Origin: Puia sp035937535
Lineage (GTDB): Bacteria; Bacteroidota; Bacteroidia; Chitinophagales; Chitinophagaceae
Assembly (NCBI GenBank): GCA_035937535.1
Contig: DASZHV010000113.1
Location: 1-64,000, forward strand
Reading direction: 5' to 3'
DNA: 64,000 nt
Shown here: one piece after another, positions 45,203 to 53,753 of the stretch
Layout of the letters: every line of letters starts with the position of its first letter
How positions within the stretch are numbered: position 1 is the first letter of the stretch
Position numbers and translations under genes: made by a program
The notes under the pieces: model-generated
Database searches by the model: none
Told to the model about the DNA's origin: nothing
Seen by the model: only the letters and a program-made list of their open reading frames with translations

Positions 45203-45347
45203 AAGCTCAAAGCCTAAAGCTTAAAGCCTAAAACTAAGGCAGATTATTATATCGTATTTAAACGTCCTTTTTTTATTCCGAGAGAATTTAAAATTTCTTT
45301 TAAATTCTCAAATTAGTTTTAGGCTTTGGGCTTTAGGCTTTAGGCTT
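45203..45347. repeat. inverted-pair heptamer element between convergent genes
   Basis: The left arm (45203-45235) and right arm (45315-45347) are 33 nt each and 29 of 33 positions pair when inverted. They are built of AAGCCTA-type heptamers; the 79-bp centre is AT-rich. The element fills the space between the stop codons of the HSDR_N-like and glutamate dehydrogenase genes, where it could act as a bidirectional terminator or mRNA end structure. No terminal target-site duplication is evident. Confidence 0.85.
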
Positions 45348-45348
45348 C

Positions 45349-46767
45349 TTAAGGGAATATTCCTAATTCAGCGTAAGAAGTTCCGACTTTATTAATCGCC
45401 ACCACATAAGCCGCTGTGCGCATATCTGGAATAGATGGATTACTTTTCCAGCATTGCATGATTTCGTGTGTTGCTGTGATCATGGTTTCTTCAAGCCCAC
45501 TATAAACAAGGTCGGCTTCTTCAGCGCCATGCATTATGAATTCCCTTTCTTTGGACCGTACATTTTTTCCTGTAAGTTCTTCCAGTTGTCCCAGGATATG
45601 GGTATTCATATTTTCTGTAAACCTTTTTTCCATACGGCCATAACGTACATGGCTAAGGTTTTTCAGCCATTCAAAATAAGAAACCGTTACACCGCCTGCA
45701 TTCAGATACATATCTGGTATCACGAGTATACCTTTTTTGATAAATACTTCGTCAGCTTCGGGTGTCAGAGGTCCATTCGCTGCTTCCCCAATGATTTTTG
45801 CTTTTACACGTGGAGCATTTTTTCCATTGATCACGTTTTCTAAAGCTGCTGGTATGAGGATATCGCAATCGAGTTCCAGAGCATCCGTGGATTTTTCAAT
45901 GTTCGTTGCACCTGGAAAATTTAAAATTGAACCGGTTTTTTTACGGTGCTGAAAAACCTCTTCCTCATTCAATCCGGCCGGATTCATAATTGCTCCTTCA
46001 TATTCTGCCAGGCCAATCACATTGGCGCCTCCTTCACGGAAGAATTTAGCTGCATGATATCCCACATTTCCAAGTCCTTGTACAATTACCCTTTTACCTT
46101 CCACGCCAGTTTGCAGGCCTAGCCTGTCCATCACTTCCCGGATATGACAAACTTCACGCACTCCGTAGTAGACTCCTAGTCCCGTTGCCTCTCTTCTCCC
46201 GCGTACACCCCCCTGGGTAACTGGTTTACCAGTAACGCAACCGAGGGCATCGATTTCCCCCGGTCGCATGCTCATATATGTATCCAGGATCCAGGCCATT
46301 TCTCTTTCTCCTGTTCCGTAATCGGGTGCGGGCACATCGGTACCCGGGCCGATAAAATTCTTTTTAATAAGTTCTGAAGTATACCGGCGGGTAATCTTTT
46401 CCAGATCATAGGCCGAATATTTTTTCGGATCGATCGCAATGCCGCCTTTCGCTCCTCCAAATGGGACATTTACAATAGCACATTTATAAGTCATCAGTGC
46501 AGCCAGGGCCATAACTTCATCGAGGTTAACTGAAAGTGCAAAACGGATTCCGCCTTTGCAGGGAGTTTTATGATGGGAATGCTGAACACGGTAGGCTTTG
46601 ATCACTTCTACCTTATCGCCTATTTTAACGGGGAAGTACATGCGATAAACCGCATTGCATTGTTTGATTTGTTCCAGGATTCCAGGATCCCAGTTTGTAT
46701 AAGGGGTTGCTTTGTCGAAACTTTTTTCTACAGCTTCAAAAAATTTATATTCATTTCTGGCAGCCAT
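45349..46767 (-). CDS. Glu/Leu/Phe/Val dehydrogenase (glutamate dehydrogenase)
   Basis: Amino-acid dehydrogenase of 472 residues converting glutamate and 2-oxoglutarate with NAD(P)(H). The catalytic region NVPFGGAKGGIAIDP (lysine) and the conserved TDVPAPDYGTGEREMAW are clear, and the dinucleotide-binding motif is VQGLGNVGYHAAKFF. The C-terminal part matches the hexameric glutamate dehydrogenases. It follows the ccm genes by 32 bp but is probably a separate metabolic gene in the same direction. Start ATG at 46767. Confidence 0.93.
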   Translation of the reverse strand: MAARNEYKFFEAVEKSFDKATPYTNWDPGILEQIKQCNAVYRMYFPVKIGDKVEVIKAYRVQHSHHKTPCKGGIRFALSVNLDEVMALAALMTYKCAIVNVPFGGAKGGIAIDPKKYSAYDLEKITRRYTSELIKKNFIGPGTDVPAPDYGTGEREMAWILDTYMSMRPGEIDALGCVTGKPVTQGGVRGRREATGLGVYYGVREVCHIREVMDRLGLQTGVEGKRVIVQGLGNVGYHAAKFFREGGANVIGLAEYEGAIMNPAGLNEEEVFQHRKKTGSILNFPGATNIEKSTDALELDCDILIPAALENVINGKNAPRVKAKIIGEAANGPLTPEADEVFIKKGILVIPDMYLNAGGVTVSYFEWLKNLSHVRYGRMEKRFTENMNTHILGQLEELTGKNVRSKEREFIMHGAEEADLVYSGLEETMITATHEIMQCWKSNPSIPDMRTAAYVVAINKVGTSYAELGIFP

Positions 46768-46799
46768 ACGTCGTTATTTTAAAAAGAATTGTAATTGAA

Positions 46800-47036
46800 C
46801 TATATCTTAATTTTTTTTTCCAGGCTGTTTATTCTCCTGTCGAGGTTAATTAGATAGATAAAAAGTCCTGCTAAAATTATCACCACTACTGCTACCACTA
46901 CATAAATTTTTCCATTAGATCGCATGAGTCCTGCCATCTGCGGTTTTTCTTTCTGCAAACTATCCTGCGCATAAACAAATGCAGTTAGTATGAGGCATGC
47001 GAAGAAAAGGAATACACGGCAAATAGTTTTATTCAT
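46800..47036 (-). CDS. CcmD-like small membrane protein
   Basis: The 78-residue protein has a signal-like N-terminus (1-23), a membrane helix (KIYVVVAVVVIILAGLFIYL) and a charged coiled-coil tail (DRRINSLEKKIKI), matching CcmD-like proteins that stabilise the cytochrome c heme exporter. It overlaps the ccmC gene by 8 bases, which supports co-translation with it. Sequence conservation is low, so the call rests mostly on size, topology and context. Confidence 0.75.
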   Translation of the reverse strand: MNKTICRVFLFFACLILTAFVYAQDSLQKEKPQMAGLMRSNGKIYVVVAVVVIILAGLFIYLINLDRRINSLEKKIKI

Positions 47037-47700
47037 GGATCTCGTGTTTTAATGAGAACAATTTCAAACGGATTCGGAGGGTGGAAATCCATACTCCCAG
47101 TAAAGTCCAGCCGGGAACTGCCCCTAGATCAAATATCAATCGCATTCGACTATCGATATCTTTCGTATTAAAAGCAGGGTTCCCCATCCCACCGGGATGC
47201 AGGCTTTCAACTAATCTTGGGATAATCCAGAGAGTTGGAAATAACATGGCAAATGCGAAAACATTATATACTGCACTGATGCGCGCAGACTTATCCACAT
47301 CAGTCAGCGAATTACGCAAAACAAAATAAGCCAGGTAAATCAGTAACGCGATCGCAGCACCAAGTTGTTTAGGATCATTACTCCAGAAAGCGCCCCAGGC
47401 ATATTTTGCCCATACAGAGCCTGTAACCAGACCCAAGACACCAAATACGATACCTGTTCTGGCAAATTCAACGGAATATATATCGAATACCGGTTTATTA
47501 TTTCTTAAATATCTGATGGCATAAACTACTGAGATAATAAAAAATATCATCATCGCCATCCACATAGCCACGTGATAATAGAGGTTGCGTATCGTTTCAT
47601 TCAGAATTGGTTTGGCCGGAACTCCCCCTAAAAAGCCAGCCGTGAAGGTATAAATCAGAAGTATAAAACTCAGTATTTTCCACCAGTTCTTACGAAGCAT
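47029..47700 (-). CDS. ccmC: cytochrome c maturation protein CcmC-like
   Basis: Integral membrane protein of 223 residues with about six helices and the Trp-rich heme-handling segment KYAWGAFWSNDPKQLGA, as in CcmC/CcsA. CcmC presents heme to CcmE outside the membrane. Gene order ccmB, ccmC, ccmD agrees. The Trp-rich motif is shorter than in E. coli, so CcsA-like membership cannot be excluded, but the neighbours favour CcmC. No ccmA or ccmE is in the window. Confidence 0.85.
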   Translation of the reverse strand: MLRKNWWKILSFILLIYTFTAGFLGGVPAKPILNETIRNLYYHVAMWMAMMIFFIISVVYAIRYLRNNKPVFDIYSVEFARTGIVFGVLGLVTGSVWAKYAWGAFWSNDPKQLGAAIALLIYLAYFVLRNSLTDVDKSARISAVYNVFAFAMLFPTLWIIPRLVESLHPGGMGNPAFNTKDIDSRMRLIFDLGAVPGWTLLGVWISTLRIRLKLFSLKHEIHE

Positions 47701-47778
47701 ATGGTAATCTTATCAAGCAAGCAGCCGGAAATTTCCGGCAGGCAAAAATAGTATAAGGCAGTCAAACCCGAAAATATG

Positions 47779-47806
47779 CTTAACGCATAACGCATAAGGC
47801 TTAAGG
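47779..47806. repeat. 7-bp tandem repeat (GCTTAAC/GCATAAG)
   Basis: Units GCTTAAC, GCATAAC, GCATAAG, GCTTAAG lie head to tail in the space between ccmB and ccmC, another copy of the heptamer family in degenerate form. Confidence 0.7.
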
Positions 47807-47827
47807 CAATTTAAAATTGAATTCCAT

Positions 47828-47851
47828 TCCCACACTCCCATACTCCCATAC
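47828..47851. repeat. 8-bp tandem repeat (TCCCATAC)
   Basis: TCCCACAC, TCCCATAC, TCCCATAC run just 3' of the ccmB stop codon (47858). It resembles in style the 8-bp array at 16363-16400 and lies 22 bp beyond a heptamer array. Confidence 0.8.
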
Positions 47852-47857
47852 TTGTTC

Positions 47858-48520
47858 TCAGTCTTTCCACAAAAATGGAAACAAAATAACTGATAAAAGC
47901 ACAATCATAATATCAAAACAGGCTAATAACAAGACGATAGAAACCAGACCACTTTGAAAAACATCCTTAAATGCAATAGTTGATAAACGCATCAATAACA
48001 TCAGCTGAGGTATAATAAGTGGAAACCCAAGTATGGCCATCAGGGCTGCGTTTTGTTGTGCACGGGCAGCAATAGCAGCCAAAAAACTAAAAACAAGACT
48101 TATACTGCATGCGCCGAAACATGAAATGCCAAAAAAAAGAAAAGGATGCTCCACAGGAAAACCAAGTAAAATTGAAAATACTATCAGGCTTATAAGATTC
48201 ATCAGTAACATAAGCGCAGCATTAAAAATCATTCTGGCAAGGATGAATAGTACAGGACTGCATAAGGAATAGAAATATAACTGTCTTCCTTTACCTTCCT
48301 GGAGGAAAGTTTTAGCAATGGCATTCACACAAATAAATAACTGCATCATCCAGAACAAACCATTCCATATCATACTATCGGGCTGACCCATTGCCAGATA
48401 GAGTACAAAAATAGTAGAAGCCACATAGAGCAGAACACCGTAAAAACTGAATTGCTGGCGAAATTCCAGCAATACATCTTTTTTAATCAGAGTAAAAATC
48501 AGCCGGAGACCTTTCAACAT
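47858..48520 (-). CDS. ccmB: heme exporter subunit CcmB
   Basis: Polytopic protein of 220 residues with six predicted helices and the CcmB features KDVLLEFRQQFSFYGVLLY at the start and SCFGACSISLVFSFLAAIA plus GFPLIIPQLML in the middle. With CcmA it forms the ABC-type part of the cytochrome c maturation machine; the ATPase gene is not in this window. It follows the thymidine kinase gene by 12 bp and precedes ccmC, with two tandem repeats in the 157-bp gap. Confidence 0.93.
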   Translation of the reverse strand: MLKGLRLIFTLIKKDVLLEFRQQFSFYGVLLYVASTIFVLYLAMGQPDSMIWNGLFWMMQLFICVNAIAKTFLQEGKGRQLYFYSLCSPVLFILARMIFNAALMLLMNLISLIVFSILLGFPVEHPFLFFGISCFGACSISLVFSFLAAIAARAQQNAALMAILGFPLIIPQLMLLMRLSTIAFKDVFQSGLVSIVLLLACFDIMIVLLSVILFPFLWKD

Positions 48521-48532
48521 TTTCCTTTATAC

Positions 48533-49111
48533 TTATTTTAACAAATCACCTTTTGCATAACAGATCCTGCATCTTGGTTCGTAGAAATCCTTGTTACCGA
48601 TCAATAATTGCGCAGCATTTCCTGTTTTTCTATAGGAATAGTTCGCAATATTGCCGCACTGCATACAAATGGCATGCAACTTGGTGATGTATTCCGCCAT
48701 TGAAAGCAGGGCCGGTATCTGACCAAATGGTTTACCAAGATAATCCATATCCAGACCGGCGACGATAACTCGTGTTCCCTGTACTGCCAGTGTATCACAG
48801 ACGTCAGGAAGCGTATTATCAAAGAACTGCGCTTCATCAATACCTACCACGTCAACCGTCGAAACCTGCTCCAGTATTGCATTTGCGTTGGAAACAGGAA
48901 TGGATTGAATACTATTTTCATCGTGAGATACAATATTTTCAGGATGATAGCGGTTATCGGTTTGGGGTTTAAAAATACCGACACGAAGGTTGGCAATCCG
49001 CGCCCGTCGCAGCCTCCTGATAAGTTCTTCTGTTTTTCCAGAGAACATGGAACCACAGATAACTTCAATCCAACCACGTTTATTAAACTCAATAGCGGGT
49101 TCTATAAACAT
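48533..49111 (-). CDS. tdk: thymidine kinase (type II)
   Basis: Phosphorylates thymidine for nucleotide salvage. Walker A is GSMFSGKTEE (20-29), the catalytic region VGIDEAQFFDN, the thymidine loop GKPFGQIPALL, and the zinc-binding cysteines are in AICMQCGN and EPRCRICYAKG. The 192-residue length is normal for TK1-like enzymes. It precedes ccmB by 12 bp in the same direction and is divergent from the unknown gene at 49184. Confidence 0.97.
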   Translation of the reverse strand: MFIEPAIEFNKRGWIEVICGSMFSGKTEELIRRLRRARIANLRVGIFKPQTDNRYHPENIVSHDENSIQSIPVSNANAILEQVSTVDVVGIDEAQFFDNTLPDVCDTLAVQGTRVIVAGLDMDYLGKPFGQIPALLSMAEYITKLHAICMQCGNIANYSYRKTGNAAQLLIGNKDFYEPRCRICYAKGDLLK

Positions 49112-49183
49112 TGTAAGGTAGAATTTGGATAAATATTTGCTTTAATTTTATATAATGTTTTAATCATCTCTCTCAAAAGCATA

Positions 49184-49870
49184 ATGGAAAGATTGCAGCA
49201 ACTGATAAGCAAGTTAAATGAACAATGCGAACAAAACGAAAGTGCGCTTCAAATGCTTGTTACCCTTAAACAGATCGAGGCCGAGCTCACCCAATTACAT
49301 ACAGTTACAGTTACTGGAAGAAAAAACCCGGGTGTTTCCGTTGTAATGCCATCCCTGAGCATATCACACAGGGTGGTGGAAGAATATATCCAGAAGATAG
49401 AAAAAGAACCAAGGCCCCAGGAACTGGAAGCGAGCTTTCAAAAACAGGAACCTAATATTATCCCGAGTGGGCACCAGGCCTGGATGGGAGATCCGCTGGT
49501 TGAAATTCCCACTTTGTCCCATCAGCCCATAAACCGGGAAATTAATGACCTTGTAGGTAGCAGCAGCACTTCAATCAATGATAAGCTTAAATCGGGTAAT
49601 ACGAATGAACTCGGATCTACATTGAAGGGTTCTCCTGTAAAAGAATTGAGAAAAGCCATCGGCGTGAACGACCGGTTTGTGTTCATCAACGAATTATTCC
49701 GGGGTGATGAAGCCATGTATGAAAGAAGTATCAAAACCATCAATAATTTCCGAATATTGCCGGAAGCTGAATACTGGATGGAAAGAGAGCTTAAAATTAA
49801 AATTGGTTGGGACGATTCAAGAGATATTGTACAACATTTCTATCAGCTGGTAAGAAGACGGTTTTCCTGA
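49184..49870 (+). CDS. conserved cytoplasmic protein of unknown function, coiled-coil start
   Basis: A coiled-coil-like N-terminus (residues 1-40) is joined by a low-complexity linker, rich in Ser/Thr/Asn (about 105-150), to a C-terminal domain (about 150-228) that looks conserved: ELRKAIGVNDRFVFINELF, FRGDEAMYERSIKTINNF and FYQLVRRRF. No motif for catalysis is seen. It overlaps the convergent Kdo transferase gene by 28 bp. It may be a scaffolding or regulatory protein; nothing more can be said. Confidence 0.75.
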   Translation: MERLQQLISKLNEQCEQNESALQMLVTLKQIEAELTQLHTVTVTGRKNPGVSVVMPSLSISHRVVEEYIQKIEKEPRPQELEASFQKQEPNIIPSGHQAWMGDPLVEIPTLSHQPINREINDLVGSSSTSINDKLKSGNTNELGSTLKGSPVKELRKAIGVNDRFVFINELFRGDEAMYERSIKTINNFRILPEAEYWMERELKIKIGWDDSRDIVQHFYQLVRRRFS

Positions 49871-51129
49871 ATATAGCGAATAATTTTTCCCGTTGCACCA
49901 CGTCTCGCATAAACATAATTACGGGCAGCCTGCCCATGAAAGTTATATTCATCATCATTTTCAAATAAACGATTGAATACAGATTCTGCTTCGAGAGCGT
50001 TGTCAATGATTATTACACCACCGGCTTCTGCAAGTTCCAATACTTCAAAATATTTTTCTATTACGGGACCAGTAACCACGGGTTTTCCATAAACTGCTGC
50101 CTCGAGTACATTATGTACTCCGTCATCACCGAAACCGCCTCCTACATAACATATCCTGGCATAAGAGTATAATCGTGCCAGCATGCCAATGTTATCTATA
50201 ATCAGCACATTCGGATTACCGTTAGCTGATATATGCTGACGGTTGCTGCTTAACAATCGATATTGACTTTCAAGAACTGAATAACGAATTGTATTCCTGA
50301 ATATGGTTTCCATATCCCGTATATGGTCCTCTTCAATTTCGTGCGGGGCAATAATAAAACGTATATCAGGATGTGTATTAGCGTAATGATCGAGCTCCTC
50401 TTCATCTTCTTCCCACGTACTGCCTGCAACGATCACAGGATGATCAGAGCAAAAACTTTCAATTACCGGAAGGGGATCAAAAGCTTCTGCAATATCTATT
50501 ACCCTGTCAAAACGAGTATCGCCACTTACAAAAACCGACTGGTTGATTCCAAGGGTTTCTAGTAATAGCTTCGATTCTTCATTTTGGACAAAAAATGCAT
50601 GAAAACTATCCAGCATAAGCCGGTGGATATTACCATACCATTTAAAAAAGGGCTGATCCGCACGAAAAAGGGGAGAAACGAGCAGGGCCGGTATCTTCCT
50701 GTTATGTAACTCGCGGAGATAATAATACCAGTAATCATATTTAATCCAAATCACAAGGGTGGGATTTATGAGATCCACCCACTTTCTGGCATGAAAGGCT
50801 GAATCCATGGGAAGATAAAAGATATGATCGGCCCCGGTATAATTTTTTCTGATTTCATATCCAGAAGGTGAAAAAAAACTGATGATCACGGTGATTTCCG
50901 GAAAAAGTTTTCGCATTGACTCTATTACTGGCCTGCCCTGTTCAAACTCTCCCAGTGAAGCGCAATGCATCCATACCCGCTGTTTCCCTTTTATTCCCGC
51001 TTTGCTGATGGTTTTAAATATTCTTTTCCTGCCATTTATCCATGCAGCAGCTTTCCGGTTCCATGGAGAAACGATCCGGATACATACCTGATAAAGCCAG
51101 AGAAAGAGATTATATAAAACGATTGTCAA
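49843..51129 (-). CDS. waaA: 3-deoxy-D-manno-octulosonic acid (Kdo) transferase
   Basis: Attaches Kdo to the lipid A precursor in lipopolysaccharide synthesis. The glycosyltransferase signatures are HCASLGEFEQGRPVIE, STWEEDEEELDHY and YVGGGFGDDGVHNVLEAAVY; the N-terminal hydrophobic anchor (LYNLFLWLYQVCIRI) is typical. No ATG is available, so a TTG at 51129 is taken as start. It is opposite to the nucleotide-sugar operon and shares the envelope theme. Confidence 0.93.
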   Translation of the reverse strand: MTIVLYNLFLWLYQVCIRIVSPWNRKAAAWINGRKRIFKTISKAGIKGKQRVWMHCASLGEFEQGRPVIESMRKLFPEITVIISFFSPSGYEIRKNYTGADHIFYLPMDSAFHARKWVDLINPTLVIWIKYDYWYYYLRELHNRKIPALLVSPLFRADQPFFKWYGNIHRLMLDSFHAFFVQNEESKLLLETLGINQSVFVSGDTRFDRVIDIAEAFDPLPVIESFCSDHPVIVAGSTWEEDEEELDHYANTHPDIRFIIAPHEIEEDHIRDMETIFRNTIRYSVLESQYRLLSSNRQHISANGNPNVLIIDNIGMLARLYSYARICYVGGGFGDDGVHNVLEAAVYGKPVVTGPVIEKYFEVLELAEAGGVIIIDNALEAESVFNRLFENDDEYNFHGQAARNYVYARRGATGKIIRYIQENRLLTS

Positions 51130-51199
51130 TAGTAGGGGTTAAATGATTCTTCAGACAAATGTAATCCTTTCCACCAACCGTTCGTAACTGATTGAGTCA

Positions 51200-51230
51200 T
51201 TGCATATACCATTATTTTAGCGTAGGTTTG
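51200..51230 (+). promoter_or_regulatory. Bacteroidota-type promoter for the nucleotide-sugar operon
   Basis: TTG (51200-51202), a 20-bp spacer and TAGGTTTG (51223-51230) agree with the Bacteroidota housekeeping promoter (TTG, 17-23 bp, TAnnTTTG). The ATG of the first operon gene is 21 bp downstream of the box, so the leader is short. Confidence 0.6.
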
Positions 51231-51250
51231 TCCCCGTTAATAAAGAGCTT

Positions 51251-52378
51251 ATGCGGCCAATTCAAATGGTAGATCTGAAAGGTCAGTTTACCAAAATTAA
51301 AGAGGAAGTTAATCGGGCAATTCATGATGTTTTAGAAACGACAGCGTTCATAAATGGCAAACAGGTTACTGATTTTTCCCGAAATCTGTCAGTTTACCTT
51401 GGAATTGATAACGTGATACCTTGTGCCAACGGAACAGACGCCTTACAGATTGCACTGATGGGATTGGGCCTCGAACCGGGTGACGAAGTTATAACTCCCT
51501 CATTTACATTTATCGCCACAACAGAAGTTGTCGCTCTGTTAAGGCTTAAGCCTGTGTTTGCCGATGTTGATCCCAAAACATTTTGCCTGGATCCGGCTTC
51601 ACTTGAAAAGCAAATAACAAAAAAAACCAGAGCCATTGTACCTGTTCATTTATATGGGCAATCTGCGCCGATGAAAGAAATAATGGACCTGGCAGAAAAA
51701 TACGGGTTAAAAGTAGTGGAAGACAATGCCCAGGCTATCGGAAGCGATTATACTTTTCCCGGCGGCGAGAAATATAAAACCGGAACTATCGGAACAGTCG
51801 GTACCACATCATTTTTCCCGTCTAAAAATCTCGGGGCATATGGAGACGGTGGTGCCCTCTTTACACAGGATTCTTCACTGGCTGAAGTATTTAAGATGAT
51901 CGCCAACCATGGGCAGAAAAAAAGATATTATCATGAAATCGTTGGGTGCAATAGTCGCCTCGATACCATCCAGGCTGCTATACTAAATGTAAAACTTCCT
52001 CTCCTGGATGGGTATATCGACAAACGCCGGGCGTCGGCAGATTATTATGATCGTGCTTTTGCGGGCCATCCTAAAATCCGGACGCCCTACCGCGCTTCCT
52101 ATACTACACACGTGTTTCACCAATACACCCTGATACTCGAAGGGGCGGACAGGAATAGACTCAATGAATATCTTGCCACCAAAAACATTCCTTCCATGAT
52201 TTATTATCCGGTACCCGCACACCGGCAAAATATGTTTGCTTCATTTCAATCCGGAATGCAGCAACTGGAAGTTACCGACTGGCTTACAGAACGTGTAATT
52301 TCATTGCCTATGCATACGGAACTTGATGTGGAACAGCTTGATTTTATATGCAAAAGTGTTCTGGAATTCCTGAATTAA
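51251..52378 (+). CDS. DegT/DnrJ/EryC1/StrS-family sugar aminotransferase
   Basis: PLP-dependent aminotransferase for keto-sugar nucleotides, 375 residues. The cofactor lysine is Lys192 in TTSFFPSKNLGAYGDGGAL; SFTFIATTEVVALL and VEDNAQAIGS are the usual phosphate and ring contacts. The ending VISLPMHTELDVEQLDFI is typical. The sugar product could be an acetamido- or amino-sugar; the following genes make UDP-GlcA, UDP-xylose and dTDP-6-deoxy sugars, none of which gives a certain substrate. First gene of a six-gene operon. Confidence 0.92.
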   Translation: MRPIQMVDLKGQFTKIKEEVNRAIHDVLETTAFINGKQVTDFSRNLSVYLGIDNVIPCANGTDALQIALMGLGLEPGDEVITPSFTFIATTEVVALLRLKPVFADVDPKTFCLDPASLEKQITKKTRAIVPVHLYGQSAPMKEIMDLAEKYGLKVVEDNAQAIGSDYTFPGGEKYKTGTIGTVGTTSFFPSKNLGAYGDGGALFTQDSSLAEVFKMIANHGQKKRYYHEIVGCNSRLDTIQAAILNVKLPLLDGYIDKRRASADYYDRAFAGHPKIRTPYRASYTTHVFHQYTLILEGADRNRLNEYLATKNIPSMIYYPVPAHRQNMFASFQSGMQQLEVTDWLTERVISLPMHTELDVEQLDFICKSVLEFLN

Positions 52379-52409
52379 CCTTATCTAAATATTAAATTGA
52401 AGTATTACC

Positions 52410-53753
52410 ATGAAAATCGCCATAGTTGGAACCGGGTATGTTGGACTTGTTACAGGAACCTGCTTTGCAGAAACCGGTAATGATGTAGTTTGTATAGATA
52501 TTGATTCACAAAAAGTAAAAAAGTTAAGTAATGGTGAAATTACAATATATGAACCCGGGCTGAATAAATTATTTCTTAGAAACCTGAAGGAAGAAAGACT
52601 GACATTCACGACAGATCTGGCAGCAGGTATTGAAGATGCTACCATCATTTTCCTGGCTCTTCCCACCCCACCCGGAGCAGATGGATCTGCTGATCTCAGG
52701 TTTGTTTTGGATGTAGCGGGGAAAATGGGAAACCTCATGAAGGATTATAAGGTTATTATAGACAAGAGTACAGTGCCGGTAGGAACCGCGGAAAAAGTGC
52801 ATGAAGCGATAGCAAAAAATTTCAAAGGTGAATTTGATGTGGTCTCTAATCCGGAATTCTTAAGAGAGGGTGTTGCGGTAGATGATTTCATGAAACCCGA
52901 CAGGGTAGTGATTGGAACTTCTTCGGAACGCGCGCGAAAAATAATGGAAGATCTTTACAATCCTTTCGTGCGCCAGGGAAATCCCATAATTTTTATGAAT
53001 GAAAGATCTGCAGAGCTTACCAAATATGCTGCAAATTCATTCCTTGCAACCAAGATTACTTTTATGAATGAAATCGCCCAGCTCTGTGAGCGGCTCGGGG
53101 CGGATGTTGATATGGTAAGGCGCGGAATCGGGAGTGATGAGCGCATTGGTAAAAGATTCCTGTTTCCGGGAATCGGCTATGGAGGCAGTTGTTTTCCGAA
53201 AGATGTAAAGGCCCTTGTACAATCTTCCAACGATGTCAATTACGAATTCAAGATACTTAACGCTGTAATGCAAATCAATGAAAAGCAGAAAATGCATCTC
53301 ATTCCAAAAATAAAAAAATATTTTAACGGGAGCCTTAAAGGAAAACATTTCGCGCTCTGGGGCCTGGCTTTCAAACCCAATACAGATGACATTCGAGAGG
53401 CGCCTGCTTTGTATATTATTGAAGCATTGAAGAAAGAAGGCTGTACAATTTCCGTGTACGACCCGGAAGCTATGAACAATGTGAAAGCACAGATCGGAGA
53501 TATTGTAAAATATGGCGAAAACCAGTATGAGGTACTCGAAAATGCGGATGCCCTGATCATTGCGACCGAATGGAATGAATTCCGCACACCAAATTTTTTG
53601 AAGATGGTTACTTCAATGAAGAATAAAGTGATATTCGATGGAAGAAATCTTTTTGATATCAGTGCGATTGGGGAACTTGGATTTTATTATGAAAGCATCG
53701 GCCGCGCTCCGGCTATTCCTACAAATGGTTATCACAATAAAAAGAACCAATGA
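52410..53753 (+). CDS. ugd: UDP-glucose 6-dehydrogenase
   Basis: Oxidises UDP-glucose to UDP-glucuronate with two NAD. The N-terminal Rossmann motif is GTGYVGLVTGTCFAE, the catalytic Cys261 lies in GIGYGGSCFPKD, and STVPVGTAEKV and NPEFLREG are conserved. A C-terminal UDP-binding domain follows. The length, 447, is typical. It overlaps the next gene by 4 bases (ATGA), so translation of the UDP-xylose synthase is coupled. Confidence 0.97.
   Translation: MKIAIVGTGYVGLVTGTCFAETGNDVVCIDIDSQKVKKLSNGEITIYEPGLNKLFLRNLKEERLTFTTDLAAGIEDATIIFLALPTPPGADGSADLRFVLDVAGKMGNLMKDYKVIIDKSTVPVGTAEKVHEAIAKNFKGEFDVVSNPEFLREGVAVDDFMKPDRVVIGTSSERARKIMEDLYNPFVRQGNPIIFMNERSAELTKYAANSFLATKITFMNEIAQLCERLGADVDMVRRGIGSDERIGKRFLFPGIGYGGSCFPKDVKALVQSSNDVNYEFKILNAVMQINEKQKMHLIPKIKKYFNGSLKGKHFALWGLAFKPNTDDIREAPALYIIEALKKEGCTISVYDPEAMNNVKAQIGDIVKYGENQYEVLENADALIIATEWNEFRTPNFLKMVTSMKNKVIFDGRNLFDISAIGELGFYYESIGRAPAIPTNGYHNKKNQ

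Noticed and set aside
45203..45347. CRISPR-like array
   Set aside because: Units are 7 bp and contiguous, without unique spacers of 25-40 bp, and no cas genes are present.
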